From an archaeon (lineage in GTDB: Archaea; Thermoproteota; Nitrososphaeria; Nitrososphaerales; JACAEJ01), in contig JACGUG010000006.1 in the NCBI GenBank assembly GCA_024256285.1, forward strand, positions 1-50,587: 50,587 nt of DNA. The letters are read 5' to 3'. The position numbers were made by a program, and so were the translations under genes. The notes beneath the pieces were generated by a model. It was not told where the DNA came from. It did no database searches and saw nothing but the letters and a program-made list of their open reading frames with translations. Below, one piece after another: positions 39,078 to 46,726 of the stretch (within the stretch, counting starts at the first letter, position 1; each line of letters starts with the position of its first letter).

Positions 39078-39923
39078 TTAGTCTAGAGTAAGATGTGTTT
39101 CTCCTTTCTTAAGAAAGTCTTCAATTTTATCTACTATCTCTACGAACGCTTTTGCGGCTGGGGAGTCTGAATGTTCGATAATGAAAGGAGAGCCTTGATC
39201 AGAACCTTCGCATATCCGTGGATCGAGGGGGATCCTCCCGAGAAAAGGGACGTCAAGGTCGTCTGATATCTTCTGACCTCCACCAACCTTGAAGATGTTC
39301 GTCTCAGCACCACACTTTGGGCAGACAAAACCGCTCATGTTTTCTATGATCCCTATTATCGGCGAATTTAGTTTACGGGTGAAAGTAACTGCCTTTTTGA
39401 CAACTATCTGAGAAACCTCAGAAGGGATGGTGATTATAATGACACCATCTATATCTGGTATGAGTTGCATTATGCTGAGGGCTTCATCACCTGTTCCAGG
39501 TGGAAGATCGATGAGGAGAAATTCAAGTTCACCCCAGACCACATCAGCCAGAAACTGCTTTATGGCTACAGATTTCAGTGGACCACGCCAGATTATAGGT
39601 GTCTCATCAGATTGGAGGAGAAAGTCCATCGATACGATCTTTATTCCTAGAGGCCCTGTTGCTGGGAAAATTCCCGGTGGACCGGCTCTTAACTGTTGCT
39701 TTCTCGCTCCAAGCATCTTTGGTATGCTAGGCCCTGTGATGTCTGCATCTAGGATGCCCACCAGATTTGGTCGACCCTTCCGTGCCAAAGCGACAGCCAA
39801 GTTAGCGGCTACAGTACTCTTGCCAACTCCACCTTTACCGCTGAGCACAACTATCTTATGCTTGATCTTGGCCATCCAAGCGTTTATACGATGCTCCTGT
39901 TCATCCTTACCTCTGTTTTGCAT
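39078..39923 (-). CDS. mrp: Mrp/NBP35-family Fe-S carrier ATPase
   Basis: 281 residues. Deviant Walker A VVLSGKGGVGKSTVA, then DADITGPSIPKMLG, IDLPPGTGDE and the C-terminal FVCPKCGAET with the CxxC that binds the bridging 4Fe-4S cluster between subunits. It carries and delivers iron-sulfur clusters. The gene is followed by the MBL gene 91 nt downstream, and is divergent from the DUF134 regulator. Confidence 0.94.
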   Translation of the reverse strand: MQNRGKDEQEHRINAWMAKIKHKIVVLSGKGGVGKSTVAANLAVALARKGRPNLVGILDADITGPSIPKMLGARKQQLRAGPPGIFPATGPLGIKIVSMDFLLQSDETPIIWRGPLKSVAIKQFLADVVWGELEFLLIDLPPGTGDEALSIMQLIPDIDGVIIITIPSEVSQIVVKKAVTFTRKLNSPIIGIIENMSGFVCPKCGAETNIFKVGGGQKISDDLDVPFLGRIPLDPRICEGSDQGSPFIIEHSDSPAAKAFVEIVDKIEDFLKKGETHLTLD

Positions 39924-40054
39924 AGATCACTCACACCATCTTCTTTATTATTAGTTCTTCGGTTCTCCTTGTATTGATATCTTACAAATTTTAGGCTGAT
40001 CTGCGGGCTCAAGATGTCGGATACCACTGATATTTCCCTTCGCCACGCTACCCC

Positions 40055-40083
40055 TATAATATGTGCAAAAACACAAATATATA
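40055..40083. promoter_or_regulatory. Imperfect palindrome between divergent mrp and DUF134 genes
   Basis: TATAATATGTG and CACAAATATATA flank a short A-run. The arms agree apart from one inserted base. The site lies in the divergent promoter region of mrp and the DUF134 gene. Its GTGCA core recurs in the palindrome at 40589-40609. Confidence 0.45.
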
Positions 40084-40226
40084 TATTTTTCATATATATA
40101 AAATTTCCTGAAAAATCTATCCTTACATCAACTCATATAAGTCTCTGCTCTATTAATTAAGTGGAGTGGTGGGAAAGTTTGGGATGTGGCTGGCGATGGA
40201 GACGAAGAGGAGGACGAGGACGACCT

Positions 40227-40562
40227 ATGAAGCCCAGAATGATCGGAAGGATGCCTGACATAAGATGTTTCTTGCCAGTAACCTCTGACGGTGTTTTATT
40301 AATTTCAAAAAAGGATGTAATAACGATGACATTCGATGAATTAGAGGCTCTTCGCCTTGTCGATTATAAAGGATTGTTACAGGAAGAGGCTGCTAAAAAG
40401 ATGGGTGTCTCAAGGGGAACTCTGTGGAGGTGTTTGGATAGTGCCCGGAAAAAAGTGGCATCGATGCTCGCAGAAGGAAGAGAACTTGTTATAATCTCAG
40501 GCGAGGTTTATCCTTTAAATGAGAAGGATAATAAAGACCGATTGTTAGAAGTTAAAGAATGA
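40227..40562 (+). CDS. DUF134 (UPF0251) helix-turn-helix protein
   Basis: About 111 residues: basic start KPRMIGRMPDI, then FDELEALRLVDYKGLLQEEAAKKMGVSRGTLWRCLDSARKKVASML, a sigma-70 region 4-like helix-turn-helix, the DUF134 signature. Such genes sit next to mrp and NifX-like genes in many archaea and anaerobic bacteria and are probable regulators. The frame is open up to a GTG at 40161, encoding a Trp/Arg/Gly-rich stretch. GAGG 7 nt before the ATG at 40227 and the family N-terminus favour the shorter form. Confidence 0.85.
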   Translation: MKPRMIGRMPDIRCFLPVTSDGVLLISKKDVITMTFDELEALRLVDYKGLLQEEAAKKMGVSRGTLWRCLDSARKKVASMLAEGRELVIISGEVYPLNEKDNKDRLLEVKE

Positions 40563-40588
40563 GTTTTGATGTAGATATTTTTTAAATA

Positions 40589-40609
40589 TGCATAATATAA
40601 TATTGTGCA
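40589..40609. promoter_or_regulatory. 21-bp near-perfect palindrome upstream of the small Gly/Arg/Trp gene
   Basis: TGCATAATATAATATTGTGCA has arms that agree except at one position. It overlaps the expected TATA region (TTTTTAAATATGC, 40577-40590) of the gene at 40639, so it looks like an operator, possibly for the adjacent DUF134 protein. Confidence 0.55.
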
Positions 40610-40638
40610 TATGTACATATTAATTGGGTGATGTAGAC

Positions 40639-40803
40639 ATGGGTTGGAGAGGATGGGGTCGGTTTGGTAGAGGTCGTGGAGGTTGGTCGAGACCATGGCC
40701 AAGAAGAGGACCGTTCAGCTATCTGCCGCCTTGGTACAGACCAGGATGGTTCGGTAGAGGTAGGGGACTTGGTCGTGGAATGGGCATGAAACGAGGCATG
40801 TAA
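40639..40803 (+). CDS. Small Gly/Arg/Trp-rich protein (DUF5320-like N-terminal part)
   Basis: 54 codons from an ATG with GGGTGAT about 6 nt upstream: MGWRGWGRFGRGRGGWSRP, then RGPFSYLPPWYRPGWFGRG and a basic end. This composition matches the N-terminal part of DUF5320-type proteins that accompany mrp and DUF134 genes. Those proteins usually continue into a C-terminal coiled coil. Here a TAA ends the frame, and coiled-coil coding potential follows downstream in two frames. The gene may be a truncated, possibly still functional version. Confidence 0.6.
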   Translation: MGWRGWGRFGRGRGGWSRPWPRRGPFSYLPPWYRPGWFGRGRGLGRGMGMKRGM

Positions 40804-41041
40804 GAATTTCCTCCAACACCTTTCTCCCAAAAACCCATGAGAGCACCGATGGCGCCAACTCTTTCAATGTTGAAGGAAAAGAGATTTTATTGTTAAAGAA
40901 TCAGATGGAAAGTTTGCAACAACAGCTGAAGCAGATAGAGAAGAGAATTGAAGGACTGGGAGAATCACCTCTGGCTAGTATAATTAAGTCGAATTATGAT
41001 CCTAGAACATTTGCCCTAAATCAGGATCAAGCTTTTTTCCA
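40804..41041 (+). pseudogene. Detached C-terminal coiled-coil segment of the DUF5320-like gene
   Basis: After the TAA at 40801 the same frame continues FPPTPFSQKPMRAPMAPTLSML and then must shift near 40870 to read EGKEILLLKNQMESLQQQLKQ, IEKRIEGLGESPLASIIKS, ending at TGA 41056. MAPTLS followed by a helix of the type LLKNQMESLQQQLKQIEKRI is the typical C-terminal layout of DUF5320 proteins. One nonsense change and one frameshift therefore separate it from the N-terminal part. No gene was seen in the rest of the gap to 41156. Confidence 0.55.
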
Positions 41042-41156
41042 TACCCCTCAGCGCTGAACTTAGCGCCTTCCAGTCCTAATTTGGGGCGATAAGATAGTAA
41101 TAAACACCCTTAAAGCAAATATATTAAAGGACGATTATATCCCTTGAGATTAAAGG

Positions 41157-42371
41157 TTGTCAAATAATATCCTTGCCCCCATTACAATATTTGGCTTAAG
41201 TACGGAAGGGTATAGGATTGCTTCTTCACTATCCTTTTTTGACATGCAGACCACTCTAGTAGATGAAAACCTGAACGTTGGCATGCAGTTGAAAAATAAA
41301 ATCCTCGCCAGATTTGATTCGGTCGCAGCACTTCTTGAAGATGAGCCCTTGCTAGGTCTCGAATCGATGGAAGATGCGATAGGCAAGGCAAAATGCATCT
41401 TCTTCGCCCCTAAGATAAGGACTCATGGTATAGAAGGCAAGTCTACGATCAGCTTAAGGCTGAAGAGCGTAGTGAAACATCTCTCAAAAGGGGTGGTCTT
41501 TGTAAACATGTTGCCGATGAGTTATGGAGGCAATAGAGAGAGCATATCGTTGATAGAAAAGCTGACTGGACTAGATTTAGGTGTGGACTTCGATTACATA
41601 TATGCTCCACTAACTCCAAGAACCAATAAACCTGTCTTAATAGGGTCGAGCAGAATGGATTTAGATGAAGCCGTTATCGGGACTCTCAGATCGGCTCTGA
41701 TCGATGTACCCGATATCCTCCCCCTTTACTTGGCTGAGTGGCTCTATTCCAAGCACATAATAAGAAAGTACAGTTCTATAGCGACAGAATTAGAGTTGTA
41801 TAAAAAGTTAAGCAGATTAGAGGATTTGGGACTTCTGAAGGGTTTTAAAGATAGTCACGAGGAGGTCTATCTGGAGACGGTAAGTGAGAACCTATTCGAT
41901 ATAAAAGTGATCACAGAAACCTTGAAGAGTGGTGAGCCGTTGTGGTATACGATGTCGGGCATACTGAAAAGTCTGGAAGGCTATATCAAATACGTTGTAA
42001 ACAGGGTTCGTACCATATTAAAAGAGAAGGGTCTTAAAGCGGGCAGGGCAAGGATTTTGGTGGCGTGGTCCATCGATCCTTTTGAGATGAGGGAGGATAA
42101 GATATCGACCTTTTCTACCCTCATAGAGAAACTTCATGATTGTGTCGGCAGTGTGGTCGCCCTTAACACTATACCTTATCTTCAAGCCCTTTATCCGAGA
42201 TTAGGCGTAAAACGGGGATTGCCTTCTTATGAAGGAAGGGATAACTTAATCTTAGCTTGTTCAAAGGAAGATTTTGAGATAGTATTTGAGAATAGTCAGA
42301 CCGAACCAAGAGTGAGTTCGATCATCGTAAAAGCCAACCTGCCTGTCGAGGTTATAGTGACTCCTGACTAG
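41157..42371 (+). CDS. Nucleotide-sugar dehydrogenase-like archaeal protein, function unknown
   Basis: 404 residues from a TTG; a TATA-like AAATATATTAA about 30-40 nt upstream suggests a leaderless start. The N-terminal Rossmann-like region (ITIFGLSTEGYRIASSL, then FVNMLPMSYGGN, LTGLDLGVDFDYIYAPLTPRT) follows the order of UDP-sugar dehydrogenases, but the GxGxxG loop is degenerate (GLSTEG) and the C-terminal two-thirds is unlike that family. No catalytic Cys motif could be placed. The dehydrogenase resemblance is weak. Confidence 0.75.
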   Translation: MSNNILAPITIFGLSTEGYRIASSLSFFDMQTTLVDENLNVGMQLKNKILARFDSVAALLEDEPLLGLESMEDAIGKAKCIFFAPKIRTHGIEGKSTISLRLKSVVKHLSKGVVFVNMLPMSYGGNRESISLIEKLTGLDLGVDFDYIYAPLTPRTNKPVLIGSSRMDLDEAVIGTLRSALIDVPDILPLYLAEWLYSKHIIRKYSSIATELELYKKLSRLEDLGLLKGFKDSHEEVYLETVSENLFDIKVITETLKSGEPLWYTMSGILKSLEGYIKYVVNRVRTILKEKGLKAGRARILVAWSIDPFEMREDKISTFSTLIEKLHDCVGSVVALNTIPYLQALYPRLGVKRGLPSYEGRDNLILACSKEDFEIVFENSQTEPRVSSIIVKANLPVEVIVTPD

Positions 42372-42387
42372 CCTAGTCTAGCCTAAC

Positions 42388-43008
42388 CTAAAACTCGCCC
42401 TTCTCTAAGGCTTTGATTATCTCTTCTGAACTCATAACCCTGCCGAAGGCTAAGGAAATCGTCTTTAAGGTCGCCTTCTGGGAGTCCTCATCCATAGCAA
42501 AGGTCACATCGCTCCCAAAGACGATCTTGTAATCTCTGAGAAAGGCCGATCTAGCTGTCGATTCACAGCAAATATTCGTCACAACGCCTGAGATCATTAC
42601 TGTATCGACGACCCTTGGACCCTTTATGTTCCGAATAATTATATCAAGGTTCGTACCATAGAAGGCGTCGTAGCGGTGTTTGTAAACTACTATCTCTCCA
42701 GGCTTTGGCCCTATTTCAGAGCGGATTTCGGCGCCCCTGCTCCCTAACCTTAAGCCCCTCTCCTTTAACTCAGGAAACATCAAAACCTCCATTGGATTGA
42801 TCTGGAAGTTCGGGAGGTGCACATGGGCCGCGTATATGACAGGAACTTTGAGCTCCCTGCAAACGTCTATCAGCCTCTTGAGCCTGCTCAAACCTTCTCT
42901 GGCTGCTGGTACTTCAAGGCAACTACCCTCTTCTATGAAGTCATTCTGCATATCTATTATGAGCAATACCGACTTCTCCCTTTCTAGGATGAAGGGTTTA
43001 TGGGCCAT
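42388..43008 (-). CDS. Isochorismatase-family cysteine hydrolase
   Basis: 206 residues. The triad is visible: Asp in LLIIDMQNDFIEEG, Lys in GEIVVYKHRYDAFYGTNL, Cys in MISGVVTNICCESTARSAF. Family members include nicotinamidase and N-carbamoyl hydrolases. The extra pair of cysteines (NICCES) is common in the group. The substrate cannot be told without a search. The end is convergent with the preceding gene. Confidence 0.9.
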   Translation of the reverse strand: MAHKPFILEREKSVLLIIDMQNDFIEEGSCLEVPAAREGLSRLKRLIDVCRELKVPVIYAAHVHLPNFQINPMEVLMFPELKERGLRLGSRGAEIRSEIGPKPGEIVVYKHRYDAFYGTNLDIIIRNIKGPRVVDTVMISGVVTNICCESTARSAFLRDYKIVFGSDVTFAMDEDSQKATLKTISLAFGRVMSSEEIIKALEKGEF

Positions 43009-43256
43009 AGCCTAGCCCAATGGTGTAGACCTTAAAACTTTACTGGAGGAATCGATCGATGATAGACCATAGATAGGCTAGAGATGCAAGATATTTCAAG
43101 GAACACAACATCTTCCTCTACGGACTCCTTATTTTATTTAGAAAGATCGAATATGAGTGAATGTAAAATACAGCTCAATATGATGAAAGCGATCAGGGGC
43201 AAGAGCATGATGGGAGATTATGCTGATATTGCAATGAATCTCATTCATTGGTCATT

Positions 43257-44552
43257 TTACCAGACTCGAGGTGAAAGGCGAATCAAGGGCTTTGCCAAGT
43301 GCCTCCTAGCCCTAGGCGGAACTTCGTAGACCCCTAAGGTTATGCCCCTTGGCATCTCTTCAAATCTGACTGCTTCCTTCGAGAGCTTCAGCTTGCAGTT
43401 TTTACACACAAAGCCCTTCCCTTTCCCCGCTGACTTCATCCTCTTGCCACATGATGAACAGACTGGGTTTACCTTCTTCAAAACAGGGCTGAGCTTGACG
43501 ACTTCTATCTTCTCAAGGTTTATGGTCAATGGTAATGATGGCTTTAGCTTGACTCCACCATAGGCTTTGATCACATCACCAACAGTCAATTCCGTGACTG
43601 TCTTCCTGAATTTTCTTGTAGGCTCATAAGCGGCACAGTCTATCCCGCCACTCTCATCTCTTATTCTGAATATCACATGGCCCCCATGTATGATCCTTGG
43701 CTTCTTACAGACTTCTCCCTCGACCACAAAAGAACGGTCTGGTTGCACTTCAGATATCTTTGCATCTCTTATATGCTCATCCGTGGCTTGATTCGTCTTG
43801 TATATCACCCACCTTTCTATAGGCTCGAGGGCTTTTACAAAATTATGAGCTTTCTCTGCTGTCTGGGGACTTTCAGCCCTGATACCATACAAGATCGGGC
43901 AAGGTGTGTGGGGCGTTATCCTTATCTCACCCGTTGCAAGGTCGATATTATCGAAGGTCGCTGGATAAGTCAGTTCGTTCATCTTGAATACGGATTCTCT
44001 ATCGATCTTCCTCTTTGTGCCCCTGTTGTTCGGCACTCTATAAGTTATGAGTTCATAGGTTTTATCTTGCTTTAATTCTTCACCTATTGCTGCTAAAGCG
44101 CCTATGATTCCTCTCCCTATCTTGAACTTGAAAAACTCAGCACCTATCCTCTTCGCCAGATCTTCTGCTTCATCAATGGTCACTATATCCTTAATTACCT
44201 TATTTGAGAAGACCTTTAACTCTTCAGGTATATTGCCACCTTCTAAGAAGACCACGCCTGGATTCGTCGTCTCATGATCTAGCTCTGCCAGTTGCTCTAC
44301 AGTCTCCAAGACCATCTGCTTTATTTTAGGTATAAGCTCAGATCTTGTCTCAACTTCTATTGAGATGGCACAATTTCCCCTAGTCTTCAAGACCCAGTTC
44401 GGATTGAGCCTGATGAGACGTGGATAATCGATTATCTTCACGCCCATCTCCCTGAGTCTATCCACGACTACGGCGCCAACATAGGTGGTGCACATTCCAT
44501 CCTTGGAGTCTGTATCATCAAGGCCTATGTGAAGTACCCGAAGTTTGCTCAA
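43257..44552 (-). CDS. tiaS: tRNA(Ile2) 2-agmatinylcytidine synthetase TiaS
   Basis: 431 residues from a TTG. Modifies C34 of the CAU-anticodon tRNA-Ile with agmatine and ATP, an archaea-specific step allowing AUA decoding. The start LRVLHIGLDDTDSKDGMCTTYVG and the ATP/agmatine-binding core (YPRLIRLNPNWVLKTRGNCA, KIGRGIIGALAAIGEELK, TPCPILYGIRAES) are typical, followed by an OB-fold and a C-terminal zinc ribbon CSSCG...CKNC. Length is normal. Confidence 0.94.
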   Translation of the reverse strand: MSKLRVLHIGLDDTDSKDGMCTTYVGAVVVDRLREMGVKIIDYPRLIRLNPNWVLKTRGNCAISIEVETRSELIPKIKQMVLETVEQLAELDHETTNPGVVFLEGGNIPEELKVFSNKVIKDIVTIDEAEDLAKRIGAEFFKFKIGRGIIGALAAIGEELKQDKTYELITYRVPNNRGTKRKIDRESVFKMNELTYPATFDNIDLATGEIRITPHTPCPILYGIRAESPQTAEKAHNFVKALEPIERWVIYKTNQATDEHIRDAKISEVQPDRSFVVEGEVCKKPRIIHGGHVIFRIRDESGGIDCAAYEPTRKFRKTVTELTVGDVIKAYGGVKLKPSLPLTINLEKIEVVKLSPVLKKVNPVCSSCGKRMKSAGKGKGFVCKNCKLKLSKEAVRFEEMPRGITLGVYEVPPRARRHLAKPLIRLSPRVW

Positions 44553-44769
44553 TTAACTATCTAAATAGATGAGGAACATGCTTAAAATTTTATTTGAGCC
44601 ACGTTTTTAGAGTTTAGATCAAAAGACGAATAGGTCTCGAGGATGTCTTTATCCAACTTACAGGTAGGAAGATAAGGGAGGGGTTCTAGGAATCTCTAGC
44701 GGTTCATGGCTCTTGTTGTGAAGGACTCGAAAAAGATTATCGGGCTACTGCCTTGTTTTGCTTTTCCGA

Positions 44770-45495
44770 CTACCAAACCCTTGGAAAAAGTCTATATTTT
44801 ACCCTTTTAGCATATTCTGAATACCCATTCAATTCGTTAAGGAGCGTTTTATCTTCCAACGAAGTACGGATTATCAACAAAAGAATAATAATTCCTGCCG
44901 GAATCAATCCGAAAAGGGAACCTATGATGAGTGGGATCGATATGGCCAACAGAATTCCTCCAGCATAACCAGGGTGTCTGATAATTTTATAGGGCCCGGT
45001 TGTTATAACTTGATGATCTCTATCTTTCTGGATTCGAACAGTTGTTTCAAAATGCGGGTTTGCTATCATTGCCCAAGTAAGAAGAATAGCGCTAATGATG
45101 TAAAACATGAAACCCAATACTGCAAAATTGATACCGAGACTTGACCCTTGAAATCTGCCGACATCCAGTCCGACTATGGCAAGCAATACATAGTGCATTA
45201 TACCATAGGCTGGCAACAAGACCTTGTCCCATGATTTTGTACCCTGTTTAAATCTCTTCCCACCCCTTATATTAAGGAGCTCGGGGTTAAGTTTGGACAG
45301 AATCATCATTCCTACCGCATAGTATACAAAAGTTATACCAAAGAAGATCCATGCTCGAGATATGTCGATACGACCTGCTGCAACAAATAGGATTATTATC
45401 TGTATAATAAGGCCCAGATAGCCCCGCAGAATAAGCAGAATTCCGGATCTTTTCAGTCCTTTATTGTTTTCTGTAATATTTTTACCTTCATCCAT
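44770..45495 (-). CDS. ICMT-like integral membrane methyltransferase
   Basis: 241 residues with about five to six membrane segments. The signature of isoprenylcysteine and phospholipid methyltransferases is present: TTGPYKIIRHPGYAGGILLAI and RTSLEDKTLLNELNGYSEYAKRVKYRLFP. The substrate in archaea is not established. GAGGTG lies 8 nt before the ATG. Two TTAG-type palindromes lie just upstream. Confidence 0.88.
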   Translation of the reverse strand: MDEGKNITENNKGLKRSGILLILRGYLGLIIQIIILFVAAGRIDISRAWIFFGITFVYYAVGMMILSKLNPELLNIRGGKRFKQGTKSWDKVLLPAYGIMHYVLLAIVGLDVGRFQGSSLGINFAVLGFMFYIISAILLTWAMIANPHFETTVRIQKDRDHQVITTGPYKIIRHPGYAGGILLAISIPLIIGSLFGLIPAGIIILLLIIRTSLEDKTLLNELNGYSEYAKRVKYRLFPRVW

Positions 45496-45522
45496 TTGAA
45501 ATACACCTCATTAAATGTTATG

Positions 45523-45536
45523 TTAGACTAATCTAA
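45523..45536. promoter_or_regulatory. Palindromic operator 1 of the ICMT-like gene
   Basis: TTAGACTAATCTAA, an imperfect palindrome 28-41 nt upstream of the ATG at 45495. It resembles DtxR/MntR-type boxes (TTAGGTTAGCCTAA). It overlaps the likely core promoter of the gene. Confidence 0.6.
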
Positions 45537-45541
45537 ATATG

Positions 45542-45555
45542 TTAGGTTAATCTAA
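45542..45555. promoter_or_regulatory. Palindromic operator 2 of the ICMT-like gene
   Basis: TTAGGTTAATCTAA, a second copy of the same motif 19 bp centre to centre from operator 1, so the two sites are nearly two helical turns apart, consistent with two dimers of a winged-helix repressor bound side by side. Confidence 0.6.
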
Positions 45556-45676
45556 ATTTAATTAATAAATTTTTCCTTTTATCGATATCGTCTGGCCCTT
45601 AGAATGGTCTTTAAGTAAAGTGAGGCAGTGATCTCTTAGCTTCCCATCTAATTTGATAGGAGTGCGATGTAGTAAA

Positions 45677-45913
45677 TTATGGCACTTCTACAACGATCAT
45701 CGTGAGAGTAGACCTTACTTTATCTAGGCGTCGGATCTTCCAAGTTACCGTCTCCTTTACATTCTCCATAGAGTCGGCTTCTATCTTGGCTATGATGTCA
45801 TAGACGCCATAGACTATATAAACCTCTTTTACATTCTCAATCTTCTTAAGCTCTCCCACTAATTCTTCCTCTGCTCCAAGGTCGGCATTTATCAACACGA
45901 ACGCCAAAGGCAT
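45677..45913 (-). CDS. Stand-alone RAM-domain protein (Lrp/AsnC ligand-binding)
   Basis: About 78 residues: LAFVLINADLGAEEELVGELKKIENVKEVYIVYGVYDIIAKIEADSM, the complete AsnC-type RAM fold, no HTH. Such small proteins occur in many archaea and bacteria and probably sense amino acids or modulate full-length Lrp partners. The frame opens at 45928, but an ATG at 45913 with GTGAT upstream gives the family N-terminus. Compare the tandem version at 23782. Confidence 0.88.
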   Translation of the reverse strand: MPLAFVLINADLGAEEELVGELKKIENVKEVYIVYGVYDIIAKIEADSMENVKETVTWKIRRLDKVRSTLTMIVVEVP

Positions 45914-45985
45914 GGTGCATCTCATCACGTTCTAATTAATAAATTTATCATTAAATGGTTCAAGTTATCAGTACCAACAGAAGCA

Positions 45986-46064
45986 GGTTCTGTCAAGATA
46001 CAGGCTCATAATTCTTGGTGTAAAGTTTACAACATGACGGATGAGCCTACAACTTGACAGAACC
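45986..46064. mobile_element. 79-bp palindromic MITE with 8-bp target duplication
   Basis: The terminal 12 bp are perfect inverted repeats (GGTTCTGTCAAG / CTTGACAGAACC), followed inward by a second perfect 8-bp pair (AGGCTCAT / ATGAGCCT) and a centre of GTAAAGTTTAC, so the whole element is nearly palindromic. The 8 bp CAGAAGCA are repeated exactly on both sides (45978-45985 and 46065-46072). IS6-family elements make 8-bp duplications and often start GGTTCTGT, so this is best seen as a non-autonomous derivative of that family. It has no coding capacity. It sits just upstream of the grpE promoter. Confidence 0.88.
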
Positions 46065-46073
46065 CAGAAGCAC

Positions 46074-46086
46074 AATATTTAAATAA
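46074..46086 (+). promoter_or_regulatory. Likely TATA box of the grpE-dnaK-dnaJ operon
   Basis: AATATTTAAATAA begins only a few bases after the MITE target duplication (ending 46072). Transcription would start near 46110, leaving about 45 nt of leader before the grpE ATG. The MITE thus occupies the position upstream of the TFB-recognition element where activators or repressors would bind. Confidence 0.5.
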
Positions 46087-46156
46087 GATAATTGACTATT
46101 TTAACAACCTTGCTTTAACCTCCCATTTAACTTAATTTGTGTGGAGGCTCAATGAA

Positions 46157-46726
46157 ATGATAGGAGAACCTGTGGCAGAAGAGGAGCGAGCTAAAGAAAC
46201 CGAACCAACCGATGAATCGATCGATGCATGCAAAGCAGTGAGTAAGCTAGATGAACTGAGAAAGGCTTTGGAAGAAGAGAGGAGTAAGACTGAAGATTAT
46301 CTGAACCGTTTAAGGTATCTTCAGGCCGATTTTGACAATTATAAGAAGAGGGTGGATAGGGATATGCTCGAATTAGTTAAGTATGGAAACGAGCGATTGA
46401 TAGTTAAATTGTTAGATACCGTCGACGATCTTGAGAGGGCTGTTATATCTTGTAGGGAAGCAAAGGACAAAGAGGCATTGTTAAAGGGGGTTGAAATCGT
46501 CTTAAAGGAGCTGAAGGAGACTCTTAGAAAAGAAGGGTTAGAAGAGATAGATGCTGTTGGAGATACCTTCGACCCAAATTTACATGACGCTGTAGATAAG
46601 ATCGAGACCAATGACTACCCTACCAATACGATCGTAGAAGAGATCAGAAAAGGTTATCTTTTAAATGGAAAGTTAATAAGACCGAGTATGGTCAAAGTTG
46701 CTCTTAATCCACTTAATAAGGAGTGA
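46157..46726 (+). CDS. grpE: GrpE, DnaK nucleotide exchange factor
   Basis: 189 residues. N-terminal acidic stretch and long coiled coil ([38 protein letters not shown]), then a beta domain ending [15 protein letters not shown]. The family signature [18 protein letters not shown] and [18 protein letters not shown]-like (NERLIVKLL) are present. GGAGG 9 nt before the ATG at 46157 decides the start over the GTG at 46139. Overlaps dnaK by TGATG. Confidence 0.95.
   Translation: MIGEPVAEEERAKETEPTDESIDACKAVSKLDELRKALEEERSKTEDYLNRLRYLQADFDNYKKRVDRDMLELVKYGNERLIVKLLDTVDDLERAVISCREAKDKEALLKGVEIVLKELKETLRKEGLEEIDAVGDTFDPNLHDAVDKIETNDYPTNTIVEEIRKGYLLNGKLIRPSMVKVALNPLNKE

Noticed and set aside
39465-39954. 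Long plus-strand ORFs opposite mrp
   Set aside because: Antisense shadows of a well-supported gene with Walker A and CxxC motifs.
42371-42395. Run of TAGCCTAGTCTAGCCTAACCTAA between convergent gene ends
   Set aside because: Resembles the TTAG operators at 45.5 kb, but no promoter is here; more likely part of a terminator or a low-complexity patch.
43084-43329. 81-codon plus-strand ORF
   Set aside because: Overlaps the 3' end of tiaS antisense and shows no family pattern.
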